From Saururus chinensis (taxonomy: Eukaryota; Streptophyta; Magnoliopsida; Piperales; Saururaceae), in the NCBI GenBank assembly GCA_035235625.1, contig CP141142.1:41705644-41769643 (forward strand): a stretch of 64,000 nt of DNA. Reading direction: 5' to 3'. The notes under the pieces are model-generated. The model saw only the letters and a program-made list of their open reading frames with translations, ran no database searches and was not told where the DNA came from. Each line of letters begins with the position of its first letter. The stretch's first letter is position 1. Below, in pieces: positions 36,142 through 48,987 of this stretch. The translations under genes and the position numbers were made by a program.

Positions 36142-36569
36142 GACAATCAGATTTATTACAATAAATTATATAAGACAATATCATGAGTGACAATATCTCC
36201 CTAAGAATTTACAATGAATTATCTTAACAAACTAAATAAATAAAATAAAAAATAAAGTAAATTTTGAATATGCAACTATAGATCGTCTCAACTAGCGAAT
36301 CTCTCAACTGTCGACTGTCACCCATCAGTAAAAGGTTGTCAGCACTGGAGAAAAAGATTATCACTTTTGGGGTGAAAGAAGTACGCACCGAATATTATGA
36401 TAGTCGACAATCAGGACATTCCATAGCCAACAATCACGCATTTAAATTTTATTTTATTTTTTATTTTATCTGTTTATTTTGTTAAGATGATTCATTGTCA
36501 ATACTTAAAGAGATATTGTCACTCATAATGTTGTCTTATATCCCCTTTATTACAATAAATCTGATTGTC
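36142..36569. mobile_element. Foldback/MITE element with long inverted arms
   Basis: The left arm from 36142 (GACAATCAGATTTATT, then TATAAGACAATATCATGAG and TCTTAACAAACTAAATAAA) is mirrored by the right arm ending at 36569 (TTTATTTTGTTAAGA, then CTCATAATGTTGTCTTATA and AATAAATCTGATTGTC). Arms are roughly 115-130 bp and imperfect. The central part has smaller GTCGACTGTC and GTCGACAATC inverted motifs. No clear target duplication is seen and there is no coding capacity. It abuts the broken 5' side of LTR C. Confidence 0.75.
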
Positions 36570-39500
36570 TTAAGAAGGAAAGCTTGATGCAGGTAAGATT
36601 TGTCTTAAATTTTTATTATCTTAGGGTTTTGTTTAATTTTTCTTAATCTCATCTTTTCCAAGGTTGAATCTTGTTTTACCTAACTAAAGTTTCTGATTTT
36701 AATCCATATTTTAAACCTCTAACAAAGGATTTTTGTTTTTAAACAAAAAAAGCCCTAGATCTACAAGTTTTTAAGTGATTTAAGCTTAAATAATCGAGTT
36801 TATTAAGGTATTAACTAAACCCTAAATGTGGGTAGGTATTTGAGGAGATTGAAGCTTCGATTTCGGACCAAGAGCTCCCTGAAGGTAAGAGTTTTTTCTT
36901 CTAAAATGGATTTATGTTTTGAACTTGAAGTTTGGAATGTTTGTGAGTTTTGCTTAATGTTGAGCTTTAATGGTGGGTTAAGTAAAGCATGTCATTTTTA
37001 GGGATTTTCTTGTATTTTAGTTAATAAATGACTAGTTCTATCATTTCTTAAGCTTATATTTCAGTATTATGATGTTTAGAAGTGATATTAGGATTTTTTG
37101 TCGATTTTGTGTATTTTTGGTTTTGGGTTTGCAAGGTTGAAGACAAACCAGATTTAACTGTATAGGCGTTCGAATGACCAAATAGCAGTTTTTTCATTTT
37201 GTATATTTTGTTCATTTTCATGTTCTTCTTCATAAATCTTATTTATTATGATTATGAGGAGTTATTTTTACTTGGAAATACTATTATGAAGACATGAATA
37301 TTACCTTAAAAGCTATAATATCCAAGTATGAAATTGGTTACATGTTATTGGATTGTGTTATGTTATTATTCTTATCCTAAATTCATATTGAGTAATTTTT
37401 CCATGTTTTAGGATTCTAGCAAGTTTAAAGCATAAAAATAGGCATGTATGTTTTTACACATCATGCTAAATTATGGGTGACTTATATTTCCATGTCTAGC
37501 TTAAGTGTAGTGATGATTATGTTTACTTAAATCTATCATAAGGTTGTAATTGACTTCAACTTGTATTTTTTGAGGTTTTCACTGGATTTTATTCATGATT
37601 TTAGTAAAAAGGAATGATGATAGAATTATGAAAACATGCATATTGTATAATGAGGGTTTGATCATGAAGCATATGTCAATGCTTAGATTTGAGCACTATT
37701 GTTTTGCATACACTATGTGGATGCAATTGTGGTGATTATTTTACACATATCGATTAAGAATGATGTACATATGGACTGATTGGAGCTTACCTCATGTATT
37801 AGGATTTATGTAGTGTTGCTCACGTATGTACAATGTTGAATACATCATGAAAAGAGTTTTATGAATGAGATGTATTGAGATTAGCCGTAATTGATCGATC
37901 GGAAGCAATTGGGTGATATTGCTTGTCGGATTAATTGATCGATGGCTTATCGAATTACTTGGGTCCAAAAGGACATAATTTCATTTGGAATTTAGTCATG
38001 ATGAGTATTGTTGCTCGAGATTTGGTGCCTCCCCGGGTTTAGATGAGTTAATTGCATATTGAGAAGAGCTAAATGTTATATGTGTTATGCATTGAAATAT
38101 TTGGACCCTGAGAATCCAGATGATATGTCTGAGTACACCGGCTTATCACATATAGCTGCTTGGGATTTTAGTCCTAACATGCAGTGCTTCTTGGGATTTT
38201 AATCTTGATAAACATGGCTGCTTAGGAGTTTAGTCTTCATGGGCAACGGTTGCTTGAGGGTTTCGGCCTTAAAGAGCATGCTTACTTGATATAGGGTTGC
38301 TCGAGGGCTTTGGCCTTGAGGAGAAAGTTTATTTGATTTGGGTTGCCCGGGGGTTTTCACCTTAATGCGCAGGTTTATTATCTATGTTATATAAGACATT
38401 CACCAATTACATGATGTGTTGCATGTGTATGCAATATGATGCTCAATTACACTGATTGTATAGGGATAATTGAGTTTAACTTACACATGTGAATATGGTT
38501 TAATATGCATGATTATGGATAGTATGTTAGAGACACTTGTCATGCAGAGTAAAAATGTTCACAATTGAGAATGCTTATAATTGAGAATAGTTATACATGT
38601 TGTGGATAGTATGTTAGAGATATTTGTCATGCAGAGTGAATGTTTACAATTGAGAATGCTTATAATTGAGAATAGTTATGCATGCTATGGATAGTGTGTT
38701 AGAGACACTTTTCATCCAAAGTGAATATTTACAATTGAGAATGCTTATAATTGAGAATAGTTATGTATGCTATAGATAGTGTGTTAGATACACTTGTCAT
38801 GCATAGTGAATGTTACAATTTAGAATACTTATAATTGAGAATAACTTATATATGCTATGGATAGTGTGTTAGAGACACTTGTCATGCAGAGTAAATGCTT
38901 ATAATTGAGAATACTTATAATTGAGAATAGTTATGCATGCTATGGATAGTGTGTTTGAAACACTTTTATGCAAGATGAATGTATGCATTGAGAATAGATC
39001 GTGAATGAAATGATATTGTGATATGTCGTGTAGAATGATATGCAGGTGATATGTTGATGATATCATGAGTATGTATACATGATGAGTGAGTTATGATATA
39101 GAGATGCACATATTATGTGAATGTCCCATGATGAATGGGTGTGTTTATGTGATAAACTCTATGTGTAATAGCTATGATGCATATATTATTTTGGATTTCT
39201 TCTCCCATAATATAAAAACCTTGCTGAGTAATTTTACTCACCCATCTTTCTCGTATGTTTCTGTTTTGGGGCTGCATGGTGCGGCATGTAGGTGATTAGG
39301 ACTCCCTATATGAGGAGCGGCTGATGGATGATTTGTCATAGGAGAGGATGTCTTGAGACATTGTGTTCCTTGATCTTCTATGTTGCATATTATCTTGAGT
39401 TTTATGTTATTACGGTCATGTCATATACTTTACTTGCCAGTTTGGCCTTTTGACTCATGTTAACTTTATGACTTTAAGCCGTGAGGGAGGCTAAGTGAAC

Positions 39501-39710
39501 TAAGTATGTGGGCATTGCACTAACTAATTGTTATATGTTGTCTTTTATTTTTTTCTTATTTTCTCTTGTACAAAGTGTATGGTGCGTCACTCCGTATAGT
39601 TTCACCTATATGAGGGGTTAAGTCTTCCGCGTACTCTATCGTACCATGCGCACACCAACCTTCCCCTGGACCGGGTCCATCTCGGGTTGGTAGGGCATCG
39701 GGGTGTGACA
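36570..39710 (+). mobile_element. LTR copy C, related family, 5' part missing
   Basis: From 36570 on, blocks match solo LTRs A and B in order: GGAAAGCTTGATGCAGGTAAG-like text, AAGCCCTAGATCT, the GGTCCAAAAGGACATAATTT region (37970), CTCCCCGGGTTTAG (38031), GACCCTGAGAATCCAG (38103), a hairpin array, TTGCTGAG and GGGGCTGCATGG (39268), and the end GGTGTGACA at 39710. Divergence from A and B is high, so it is an older relative or a different subfamily. It also shares phrases with the 7226-8260 remnant. The first 500-odd bases expected from A and B are absent; the foldback element lies there. No internal coding region is seen. Confidence 0.75.
38505..38972 (+). repeat. Tandem hairpin array of LTR C (6 units, about 84 bp)
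   Basis: Each unit has TGCATG, CTATGGAT, AGTGT, the loop GTTAGAG, ACACT, TGT, CATGCA, then an AT-rich spacer with TATAATTGAGAATAGTTATG. AGTGT pairs with ACACT and TGCATG with CATGCA. The loop is the same 7 bases as in LTRs A and B although the inner arms differ. Some units have AGTAT with ATATT or ACACT, so pairing is not perfect everywhere. Confidence 0.85.
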
Positions 39711-39850
39711 TATATAATTTCAAAATTATATTCTAGTTCTAGCTCGAGTTTGAATTGAGTATGAAACGAGTTCAAGTTCCATTTGAATCGAGTCAAGTAG
39801 AGCATGGGTATGCTTGACTTGCAGGCTCGGCTCATTAACACCCCTAGATG
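39711..39850. mobile_element. Possible end of a hAT-like MITE
   Basis: The text repeats AGCTCGAGTTTGAATTGAGT-like motifs and ends GGCTCGGCTCATTAACACCCCTAG, which resembles the common plant hAT-type terminus TAGGGGTGTTAATGAGCC. Only one end is present, with LTR C directly on its left. Confidence 0.35.
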
Positions 39851-42540
39851 AAAGTTTAAAGATGGTATAATATTCAATAAGAAGTAAATTTTAAATTATA
39901 ATTGGACTTTAAAATAGGAAAACATTCAAAATGCTCAATTTTTAAGTTTTATTTTTATTATACCCATTATAATTTTGTTATGTTTAGCATACTCTAATTT
40001 TATTATTTCTAATATATTATACTCATTAAAATATTAAAACCCAATATTACTGTAGTAACTCGAAATTGTCTAAAGTTTTAAAAAGATAACTTTTTGGCCT
40101 ATCACGAGTTTTGGGGTTGTTTACCTTATACTTAAATCATTTTAAGCTTTTTTCTTCTAAATGAACTCTTAGTTCTTTGGTAAAGTTTTGAAAGACTAAC
40201 ATATTGATCCCAAGGATGCATAAATCGGTGTTAAGAATGTAGGCTACGACCTTATGAATTATTTCATGGGTGTGCCCTACTTTATATGTTACACTCCAAA
40301 ATTTATACTATATTTTTATGAAAAATATTTATTTTCAACTATGAGAAAATATTTAAAAATTTATTCCCCCTCCGTACAACAATGTATTAATTGTATATAG
40401 AAACACTAAGAAACAAAATATTAAAAATCGAAATTAGGGGCTTGAAGACCATTAGTTTTACAAATATATATTGCAGTAAATATAAAATTTAATAAACATC
40501 TAAATATATATTATATTAAAATGTTTACAAGATCCACAGTTACATACTTGTTTGTTGCAAATGTCTAAGCTAATAAAATTATAAATAACACTCTTTTGCG
40601 TTTAAAACAAACCTAATAGGAGAAGTTAGTCATAAATCTGAAAGTAGACTTAGAGCTACAAGTATAGTCTTTCGGTTACCTTTAAGTCTTCTCCATTGAC
40701 ACCTGTGTCACAAAAAATGTTAAGTAATATGTATACTCTATGGAAGTTTAATCAATAAAAAATAAAATAATACAATTAACATCTGACAGAAAAACTAGTT
40801 GGCAAAACAAGGAGGGATGATAGAAAATCAGAATCAAACATGTCTTTTATCAATAAGAGTATAAAGCCTAAAAACTTTCCCTTTTTGGGATACTCTAAAT
40901 ACAATGACCTTAATCTTTTCTTGAAGTCTGCCCACCTCATCTATATCATGAAAAAATAACTTATTAGTGCTCATGAGCCCCAGTGCGAAAATTTTGACTG
41001 TCTTTTATGTACAATCAAAAGTAGCAAAAAGAAAGGATCAACTTTAGGCAATGGAATAAATATTTGTTAATAGCAATGCATGGACGAGTAGTATGAATAT
41101 TCATTATTATTGGTCACCCACGTGTGTGAGTGCAGTCTCAGCATATCTAAACCCGAGTATATCTACCTAGACGTTACAAACTTACAATCTTTAATTTTGA
41201 TGACTACAAGTTCTTTATAATTGCAAAAGCAATTTAATAATTTTACCTCGTTTATAAATAAGTATCCATAAATAATACTTTAGACTAATTAAGAGTAATT
41301 TAAGTATAAATATAGATAAAATCTACATGAAACTCGTAACAGAGGAAGCATCATGGCACTGAATATCCCGTTTTATAAAAACGGGCAATTCACGGCATTC
41401 ACCGAGTCGGGCCTTCGAGTCCCCCTTGACTATGTCACTATAATATCAGTACGCAGTGTTAGCCCAATGTTAACGTATCAGCTGCGCTTCGTTTTGATTG
41501 CAAAAGAATGCCAGCCGCCTCCAATCCATTTTCTTTTAGCTGCTCTTCACTGGGCCCCTCACGGCCAGCTTTTTTTTCAGATCCAATTGAGACTGTAAAA
41601 CTGTGAGCTTGGGCCATGCACAAGAGGCCCATTCCTAAATTACCACCCCAGGTAGGGAGAATGCCCTGATTGTGCTACGAGTTGACCTTGCCCTCTTCGT
41701 GTTGGGAAGAGTGTTTCTTATTTTTCGCTGGCAACGAGCTAGTGTAAGCTACGTATGGAAGTTGTTTATCCATGAGATCGATAATACACACACTAACTAA
41801 CATATGAGAGTTGTTTATCCTTTAGATCAATAATACATACACTAACGTAAGTAATATGTAGCGGCCATTTCAAATATCAATGAATCATGCATAGTTTACA
41901 CTTAGTTCATTGTTAAGTCTTCTCTCCGGCTGAGGTTGGACTTGGCAGTCGCCCAAACAGCAGCAAGCAAAGCAAAGCAGAAAGGAAGAAATACATCGGC
42001 AGCACGTGGGAGCATGGGGCTCGTGAGAGGGGAATGTGGATCTCCCCGGAATCTTGGTTGCTCGTCAGACGCCATAGACCCCGGCCGCGCCACGCGACCC
42101 GCCCATTTGTCTTGGTTCTTGACCCAGCCCACTTCCAGCTTTCTTTTTTCATTTCTTAATGTTTTAATTGTCCTTGTTTTTCTTAATTAAATAATTTGAA
42201 TTTAAATCGCTGTAAATGCGGGGTTTTTTCTGGGCCAGGAAAATGCGGTTTGTTGATCCCGATTGCCCCTGTCCCCCCTATTTGTTTTCCTATTGTTTTT
42301 AAATGGGCCTGGGCCCAGGCTTGAGGCACAAGGATTGGGTCGTTGGGATGAAATATTTTTCAGGTTTTGGTTAAAGAGTATTTGACTTCATTCCCTCCTG
42401 CAAATCTTGTCATTTTGGTCCTCCTCCTCATCCTAATTTTTGTCGAAATATATTTGTTTTAACCTGCCATCTTCTTTAATTTAGTATTAATCAACCAATC
42501 ATCTCAATTTTCAGTAGGCGTCAGGTATCCACTCATTAAA
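39851..42540. other. Intergenic DNA without recognised genes
   Basis: AT-rich sequence with scattered short open frames (41353-41598 plus, 41902-42152 minus) that show no known motif. A near-duplicate phrase (GTTGTTTATCC..GAGATCGATAATACA and GTTGTTTATCC..AGATCAATAATACA) lies at about 41761 and 41812. Confidence 0.5.
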
Positions 42541-42544
42541 AACC

Positions 42545-42910
42545 CTATTGATATACTCTTTCTTTCTTTCTTTCTTTTTAATAAGAGAAAACTACCCAAA
42601 TTAAGCCGCTAACCTAGGCACCTCTAAGCATAAGCGTAAGGAGGAGAACAGGAAATCCAAGGTGCCTCTAGTCCACACCCGTGAGGGCAGGAGAAGCATA
42701 ACCCTCCTGGCAAGAACATGTACAACATTATTCCCCTCCTTACAAATGAATGAGAAATAGTAGTCCTTAAACCACTCCAAGGCCTTGATTGCCAAGTTGA
42801 TGATGTACTCTCCTTGCAAAGTTATAGTTGGAAGAAATAAATAACAAAAAATGTTCATTTCATATATTCTTGGCTTTTGCTTCTTGGTGGCCATTGTCAC
42901 TTCAGTTGTG
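42545..42910 (-). mobile_element. LINE 3' fragment with RNase H-like end
   Basis: The minus strand encodes FICKEGNNVVHVLARRVM, then WTRGTLDFL, resembling the end of the RNase H domain of plant LINEs, where REGNxVAHxLAR is typical. The open frame ends at 42601-42603, and about 40 bp beyond lies an (AAAG)n tail (plus-strand TTTCTTTC, 42558-42578), as expected of a LINE 3' end. Only the last part of the element is present, and the reverse transcriptase and endonuclease are missing. The start near 42910 is approximate. Confidence 0.6.
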
Positions 42911-45900
42911 TCATGCATTGTTGGCCTGTAACCAAGTTCTATTTCATCACAGTTTTTTTACTAATTAAAACAAGAGGGTATTCATGCACGTAGAAGTCAA
43001 TTTATATAAGAGCAATGCTACATTGACGATAAATTTTATACGAAATAAATTTTCGAGCTTATGTTAATTTGTAGGGCTTATGTTTCCAAAAGAAGATAGC
43101 AATCAGTTTGATGCAAAGGCAACAAGTTATCCCGTTGAAGTAAGCTTACCGTTTTCTCTTTTATGATTGATTAAAACCATGGTTGTGGACGCTCGAGTTT
43201 CCAAATTAAAATGCAAATTTAATATTGCTAACCCTAATTTGAAAGCAATGCTTTCTGTCAAACAGTGAGCTTAAATTACTCCACATTCTTCAAGATAAAA
43301 CTAAGAATCAGTAGTTTAATTCACTGAAATCCATGCTTAAAGCAGGACTCCCATCCCAAGGCCCTGCCCTAATGGGCACCATTAGACAAGTCAAATCCCA
43401 ACACCGGCATCGAGTAACTAGTGTTGACCATGTGATTAGAGCACCTAGTTTCCAATTAATTTCCGTCTGAAGCACTTGGAACTATCAACGGAAACACACT
43501 TTGTCATGCATACTTTGCATGGTTCTTAGGGCAAATTAAATGGTTGGAGGGGGACATGAACATCTCGTTGTTGCCTTCGTCTTGGGTGAGTCGCAAATGG
43601 GCCACCCATCTTTGGCGGATCCTAATTCAATGGAGACCATGTGCACTTAATGATTTTGCCAATTAGGTCGCAAGCTTATGAAATTAATGACGTGATTTGT
43701 GAATAAATTTCAGAGCCAGGTTCTTGAAGAAACCTCTTTGCAAAGGTTTACAGCTGCGATGTCACATGTGTGTCCTACTTCTGTTTTAAAAAATTGGAAG
43801 CCGTTGCCTGATGTATGTCACCCTAGCCATGTCATTTGAATAATTGAACTTGCTTTATCTTCAAACATTAGCTATTAATGTTGTGGGACAAACTTAACTA
43901 TTTTGTATTTGGGCTTGTCTCTTCCCTTGAGTGAACGGCTGGAGTGTATCGGACGGATTGTTTTGTGGGGCACCACATGCTCACATGGGCTAATGCTACC
44001 AATATTAAGGAAAATGACCTTTGTAAAGAGGTTCATAGGTTGGTTATCTGGCTTGGTTGTAAGTTTGCTCTTTCTTTCTGAAAATCAAACAGGGATTACA
44101 TTAAGGAAAAAAGAGAAGCTGTTATGCAGAAACATCATTTTCACAAGGTTTTAATTCCCAACAGGAATCCTATTAAAGCTGACTATGAACCTCACCAACA
44201 TAAACAGCAATCAATGATTCTCTTACTGCTAGTCAGCTACCTTTTGGGATGGACCACCATGCCCCACAAGCTCCACTAATGCCCTGTTATGTGTACTCCA
44301 GTTGATAAAGTAATTTGAGTGCGAGGTACAATTATGAATCGGCTCTGGCTATATCCTTACTACTTGTGGTATATGTGGCAACTTTTACACGACAATTGAA
44401 GACATCTGAATGGGCTTCACGGCTTGCAAGTGGACATAGTCCACGATACCATTCTGAATGTAATCCATTTGATACAGGGAAATTTTGGGGGTGATTGAAC
44501 CACCTTCTATCCCCCAAAACCTTTGAATTAGAAGAAGACAACGAGGCCGAGTTAGGTGTAGTAATCTTTGCCAAGTTCATTATAAGTGAAGTGGGGATTT
44601 ACCTACTTTGTAAACCAAGTGAGTTTTAATTGGTGGGATAGCCGCAACCACGCGTTAGGGCCTGAGATAAACCGTACTTCATTGACTATTATCCAAGTAG
44701 AATGTCATCCCAATTTACGTAGTATATGTGATGTGCGAGTATTGTACATATTTGACTTGCCCGGGTAGCTCATGTGATAATAGCTTCATTTGGCAAAAAA
44801 GATATTTTATATTTATGATTTTATTTTATTTAATTTAAATAGTTGAGTACTTGAAATAAAGTATTATGAGCTTATTTTTTCTTCACTTAAATATATTTAA
44901 TAAAAAAATATTATTTTTTTAAATAAAGCTATTAATTTAAAAGAGAGAGAGAAAGAGAATAAGATCATTATAAGTATACCCAATGGAATTGACAGGAAAA
45001 TACCATGCTCTTAATGGCCGGCTGCCATAACTTCAAGTACTACAGGTAAAACGGAGGTTAGCCGATGCCATAGTTATGCTTGATTAACCAACATGACAGG
45101 CGTATGTAACGCAACATGACAATCGAAAGAAAGGTAGCTGATGGTGGAACAACCAGATGTCGGAGAAGCATTTTCTGTCACTTTCTTACTCGGTTGTCTG
45201 GTGGTTTGAATTGCAAAGTTCATGAGCAAGGAGGCTTCCACGCCCTCCTTTATTTAAGGAAGCATATTTTTATGCTTCTTTATTGATAGAACGCCTTAGA
45301 AATACATAAGATTCGTTGATATTTGAAATCAACGGTGTATTTGATAGTAATATGTATTAATATATATTAACGTGTGAATTATTAATAATCTAGATAGATG
45401 ACTCATATTTTTGTTATTAAAAAGGGAAAATAAACTTATGATATTTTTGTTAAATACTCAATTAATTAAATTTAATAAAATAAAATTATTAATATAAAAT
45501 AAAACTTTATTAATTAAAATTATTAATTTAAACACAAAGAAAATAACATAGAAAATACTTCTCTTAATTAAAGTGTCCAGTCAAATAACCGGCTTCCGGC
45601 TGGTAGACGGAATAGAAGAAGCAGGAGGAAAAAAGGGTGGGGAATCTGGGTCTCCGACATGCTTCGTATTTCACTATGGTTGGAAAACCTGCCAGTCATG
45701 ATGTCTAAAAACAAAAAAGACGCTGCCAGTAGTCACATGAAGGCGTGGGGCCTCCCTCACTTGCCAAACAAGTGGCTGAGCCTGCTTCAGTCTTCCCCGC
45801 CTTGCTGCCCTTTTTTGCCTGCTCACCTGGTAAATGAACCTCATCATTCCTACAACTGACGCTCCCAGCATTCGCTCTCCCAAATGGGATGGGGCCCCAA

Positions 45901-46430
45901 TGTGTAAATAGGCTGGGACCCACCACGTTTCAGTTTGTTTGTCCATCTCTGTCTGGCTGCTTTCCTATGGACTTGAGTGCCACCGGGCGGGGGCCATGAC
46001 CATCAGCCCATTCTGTGTCTCTTCCCCCACCACTTACTTATTCGCCATTTGACCTCACTGTCCTCTCTCTCTCTCTCTCTTTCTGATCCACAATGAAAGA
46101 AAGTGGCGAAATATCAACGACAAAGGCATTCAGACACTGATTTGGTAATGTCAGAGCGTCATGATATTTATCCCCAGTATGTTCGATCCAAAGGAATTGA
46201 AGTTGATATGACTAAACAAAGCTACCTGCTCCAATTAGCTCGTGATAAAATACTGAAAAGACAAACCCAGCCAGTTTCGCACAGGAACTAAATTCATCTT
46301 CCGGTAAGTTCAAAATACTAATAATAAAGGGCCGAACGTGGCCTCACAAATAAACGGTTGGAGCAACTTAGGCTCGGTAAAAAAAACGTTTTTTTTCTCT
46401 TTTTCTTGTAACCGATGTTTTAGTGACAAT
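42911..46430. other. Intergenic DNA without recognised genes
   Basis: Open frames at 43903-44154 (+), 44332-44580 (-), 45659-45859 (+), 45674-45946 (-) and 46103-46291 (+) carry no motif I recognise. AT-rich MITE-like pieces lie around 44880-44945 and 45440-45545. A (CT)n microsatellite lies at about 46059-46081. Confidence 0.45.
46059..46081. repeat. (CT)n microsatellite
   Basis: An uninterrupted CT run ending in TTTCTG. Confidence 0.85.
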
Positions 46431-47531
46431 TATGGATGCCACTCCCGTCGGATTTTTTTTATCAACCCGACCCGACCCTAATAGGTAAGGTTTGAATTTG
46501 CTAAATAGTCAAATGGATTGGATTCGGGTTTAAACCTTATCCGGTCAGATTCGGGTTTTTCCTGACCCAACCCGATATATACCTAAAACATCCGATACCC
46601 TAAACTCTCTGTCACAGTTTCAATTTCACGCTTCATCGCCTCCACTGGCCACGGCTCATCGTCGTCGATTCCATACTCCAGTCAAGCAAGAGCTGAGAGG
46701 TGATATTGTAGGGGACCCCTCCTCTCCGTCTCGCTAGCACTTGACTGCGATTGTTGGCTCCTAGCGGCCTTTGCCAAAGGCAAAAGCAAGTTCCCCTGCA
46801 TTGAATCTGCTTCAATCCTCCTCCCTCTTCTGCGACTTAACATCAAAAGTATGATCAGCTCGTTCTCGCCCTTCACCTCATCTTCTTTTACTCAGTCATG
46901 TTTGGATCTGTGTCTGGATCTGCCTTTTGCCGCCGTGCCCGGTCCTCTCTGGGGTTTCTTTTACTCAGTCGTGTCTATTTTTTTTTGGTTTAGTCGTTTC
47001 TACTTACTCCGACGAGGTTGTGTCTGGGGCTTTTTTTTGTTTGGCTGTTTCTGGCTGCTCCGGTGAGGTCGTGTTTGAGCGTTTTTTGTCTGGTCGTCTC
47101 TGATTACTCCAGTGAGGCCGTGAGGCAAGTTATAGGTTGTGGTCCAATGGATGATGGTGGACTTGGGATTGAAAGGGGCGGTTCTTTTTATATGGTCGTT
47201 TCCGCCTGCTCCAGTGAGGTCATGTTTAGGCTTTTTTTTTTGTCTGGTCATTTTTGCCTGCTCTGGCAAGGTAGTGTCTAGGCCTTTTTTTTAATGGAGT
47301 CCAAAAGAGCCTAAGTTGGTTCAGTGTGAGCGGTGGGTATTTTGGTTTCCGGCAGTTCTATTGTGCCTCTAGCGCCGGAGGTTTTTAGGGTTCTTCGCAT
47401 AAGTTTTTTTCAGATTCGGGTCGGGTTCGGGTTTTGACTTTACCATTAAGAGTCGGGTTTGGTATAAATTTTTTAACCCGTGATGGGTTTGGTATAGGAT
47501 TCAAGTTTTAGTTTTTTAAATGGTACCGGAG
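46431..47531. mobile_element. Second copy of the hAT family at 32435, right end missing
   Basis: The left end TATGGATGCCACTCCCGTCGG, the inner AACCCGACCCGACCC motifs, the CTCCAGTCAAG segment and the right-hand stretch (GGTTTGGTATAAATTTTTTAAC, then TTAAATGGTACC) follow the same order as in 32435-34025. The final 50 bases with the right inverted repeat are absent; the next element starts at 47532. Open frames inside (46851-47066, 47018-47281) encode no known domain. Confidence 0.65.
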
Positions 47532-48987
47532 TAGGGCTGCATATATGTAAAATTCCGGGCTTGGGCCGAAAAAATAAAGGAAATGGGTTGGGCCGGGCCT
47601 AATTTGAAAACCCGAATCATAACAGGCCGGGCTCAGGCCTGGGCCAAAAAAAGGAGAAAGCACGACCCAACCGGTTAATCTCTCCCGTCGCTCGACTCTC
47701 TTCACAGTTGTTTATCAATCATCGGATTCTGCTCATCGCAGGTTAACCCTAAGTTTCGCCCTCCTCACTCCTCAACTCTCTTCACAACCGTTCTTCACTC
47801 TTCGCCCAATCGCCACTACTTCAGTTCTCCCTCCTCACTCTCTTATGCCAGTTTGCCCTCCGGCTCCACCCTCCTCTCTCCATCTCTCCTGTCTTTGCTC
47901 ACTGCCTCGTCGGCCCTCTCGCTGTCGCCGATCCTTTCGCCTCTCTTCCCTCTTCCGCAAGAGTCAAGATCTCGCCATAATCGCCGACCGCATTTCTCAT
48001 TCTGCCGACCGCTTTCTTCACTTCTCCAAAAACCCTAATCCTTCGACCGCATTTCTTATTCCTCCAGCCGCTCGCCATTCCTCATTCCGCTGGACTGCCA
48101 GACCACCGCTGCAACGCTGCATGCATGAATCTCCCATCATGCAGTCACTGAACCATCTACATTCGTTGGCTCGCAGTCTCAATCTGTTGTCTAAGACTCT
48201 CAGACTCTCAATTGCCATTCGCCGCGTGCTCTGCCTCTCAATCGCCATCGACAAACAAGCCTCCCAACAAAATCTGCCGGATGCACACATGCTGTGGACT
48301 TCAAGCTCCGCCGAACCACGATAAAAATAAGATTTTTTTATCCTTCATCATTGTTATACTTCTTAATTTTGTTGATCATTTGTTCTATTATTGCTCCTCA
48401 TCCTCTGTTATAATTATTAATTTTTTATCCATTTTGTTTATTGTCTGTGTTTTGTTATTCATCCTTTGTTTTGTTATTGATCATCATCTTTTATTAGATT
48501 TATAAGTTTTTTATCAGTTTGGTTATTGTCTACACTTTGTTATTAGTCATCTGTTCTACTATTGTCTTATTGATCCTCATCTATCATAATTATTAATTTT
48601 TTATCCTTCCTTCTGTTGTTTTATTATTTAATTTGTATTTGTCTTTGTTCTATTCTTGTCTAATATTTACTTGTCTTTATTCTATAATCTAATTTGTTCT
48701 TGTGTTTGTTCTATATAATTTTGAATTGTCTGACTCTCTATTTTGTTACGCTAATTTTTCATTTTGTCCATTTTGTTCTTTAATTTGTTCTGTTCATGTC
48801 TAATTTCTACTTATATGTTATTTAATTTGTATTTGTTCTTGTCTCTGCTCTTTAGACTTTAATATCTACTTGTCTGTTCTTGTCTAATATTTACTCGTCT
48901 TTATTCTATAATCTAATTTGTTCTTGTGTTCGTTATGTATAATTTCGACTTGTCTAACTCTCTATTCTGTTGTGCTAATTTTTCAAT

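Noticed and set aside
46103-46291. 62-codon frame with a protein-like composition next to a CT repeat
   Set aside because: No family recognised and no neighbouring exons or splice signals that would extend it.
47845-48324. A 159-codon open frame in the hAT element
   Set aside because: It is Ser/Pro/Leu-rich with no transposase motif and lies in the pyrimidine-rich leader; an overlapping frame is also open. I treat it as non-coding.
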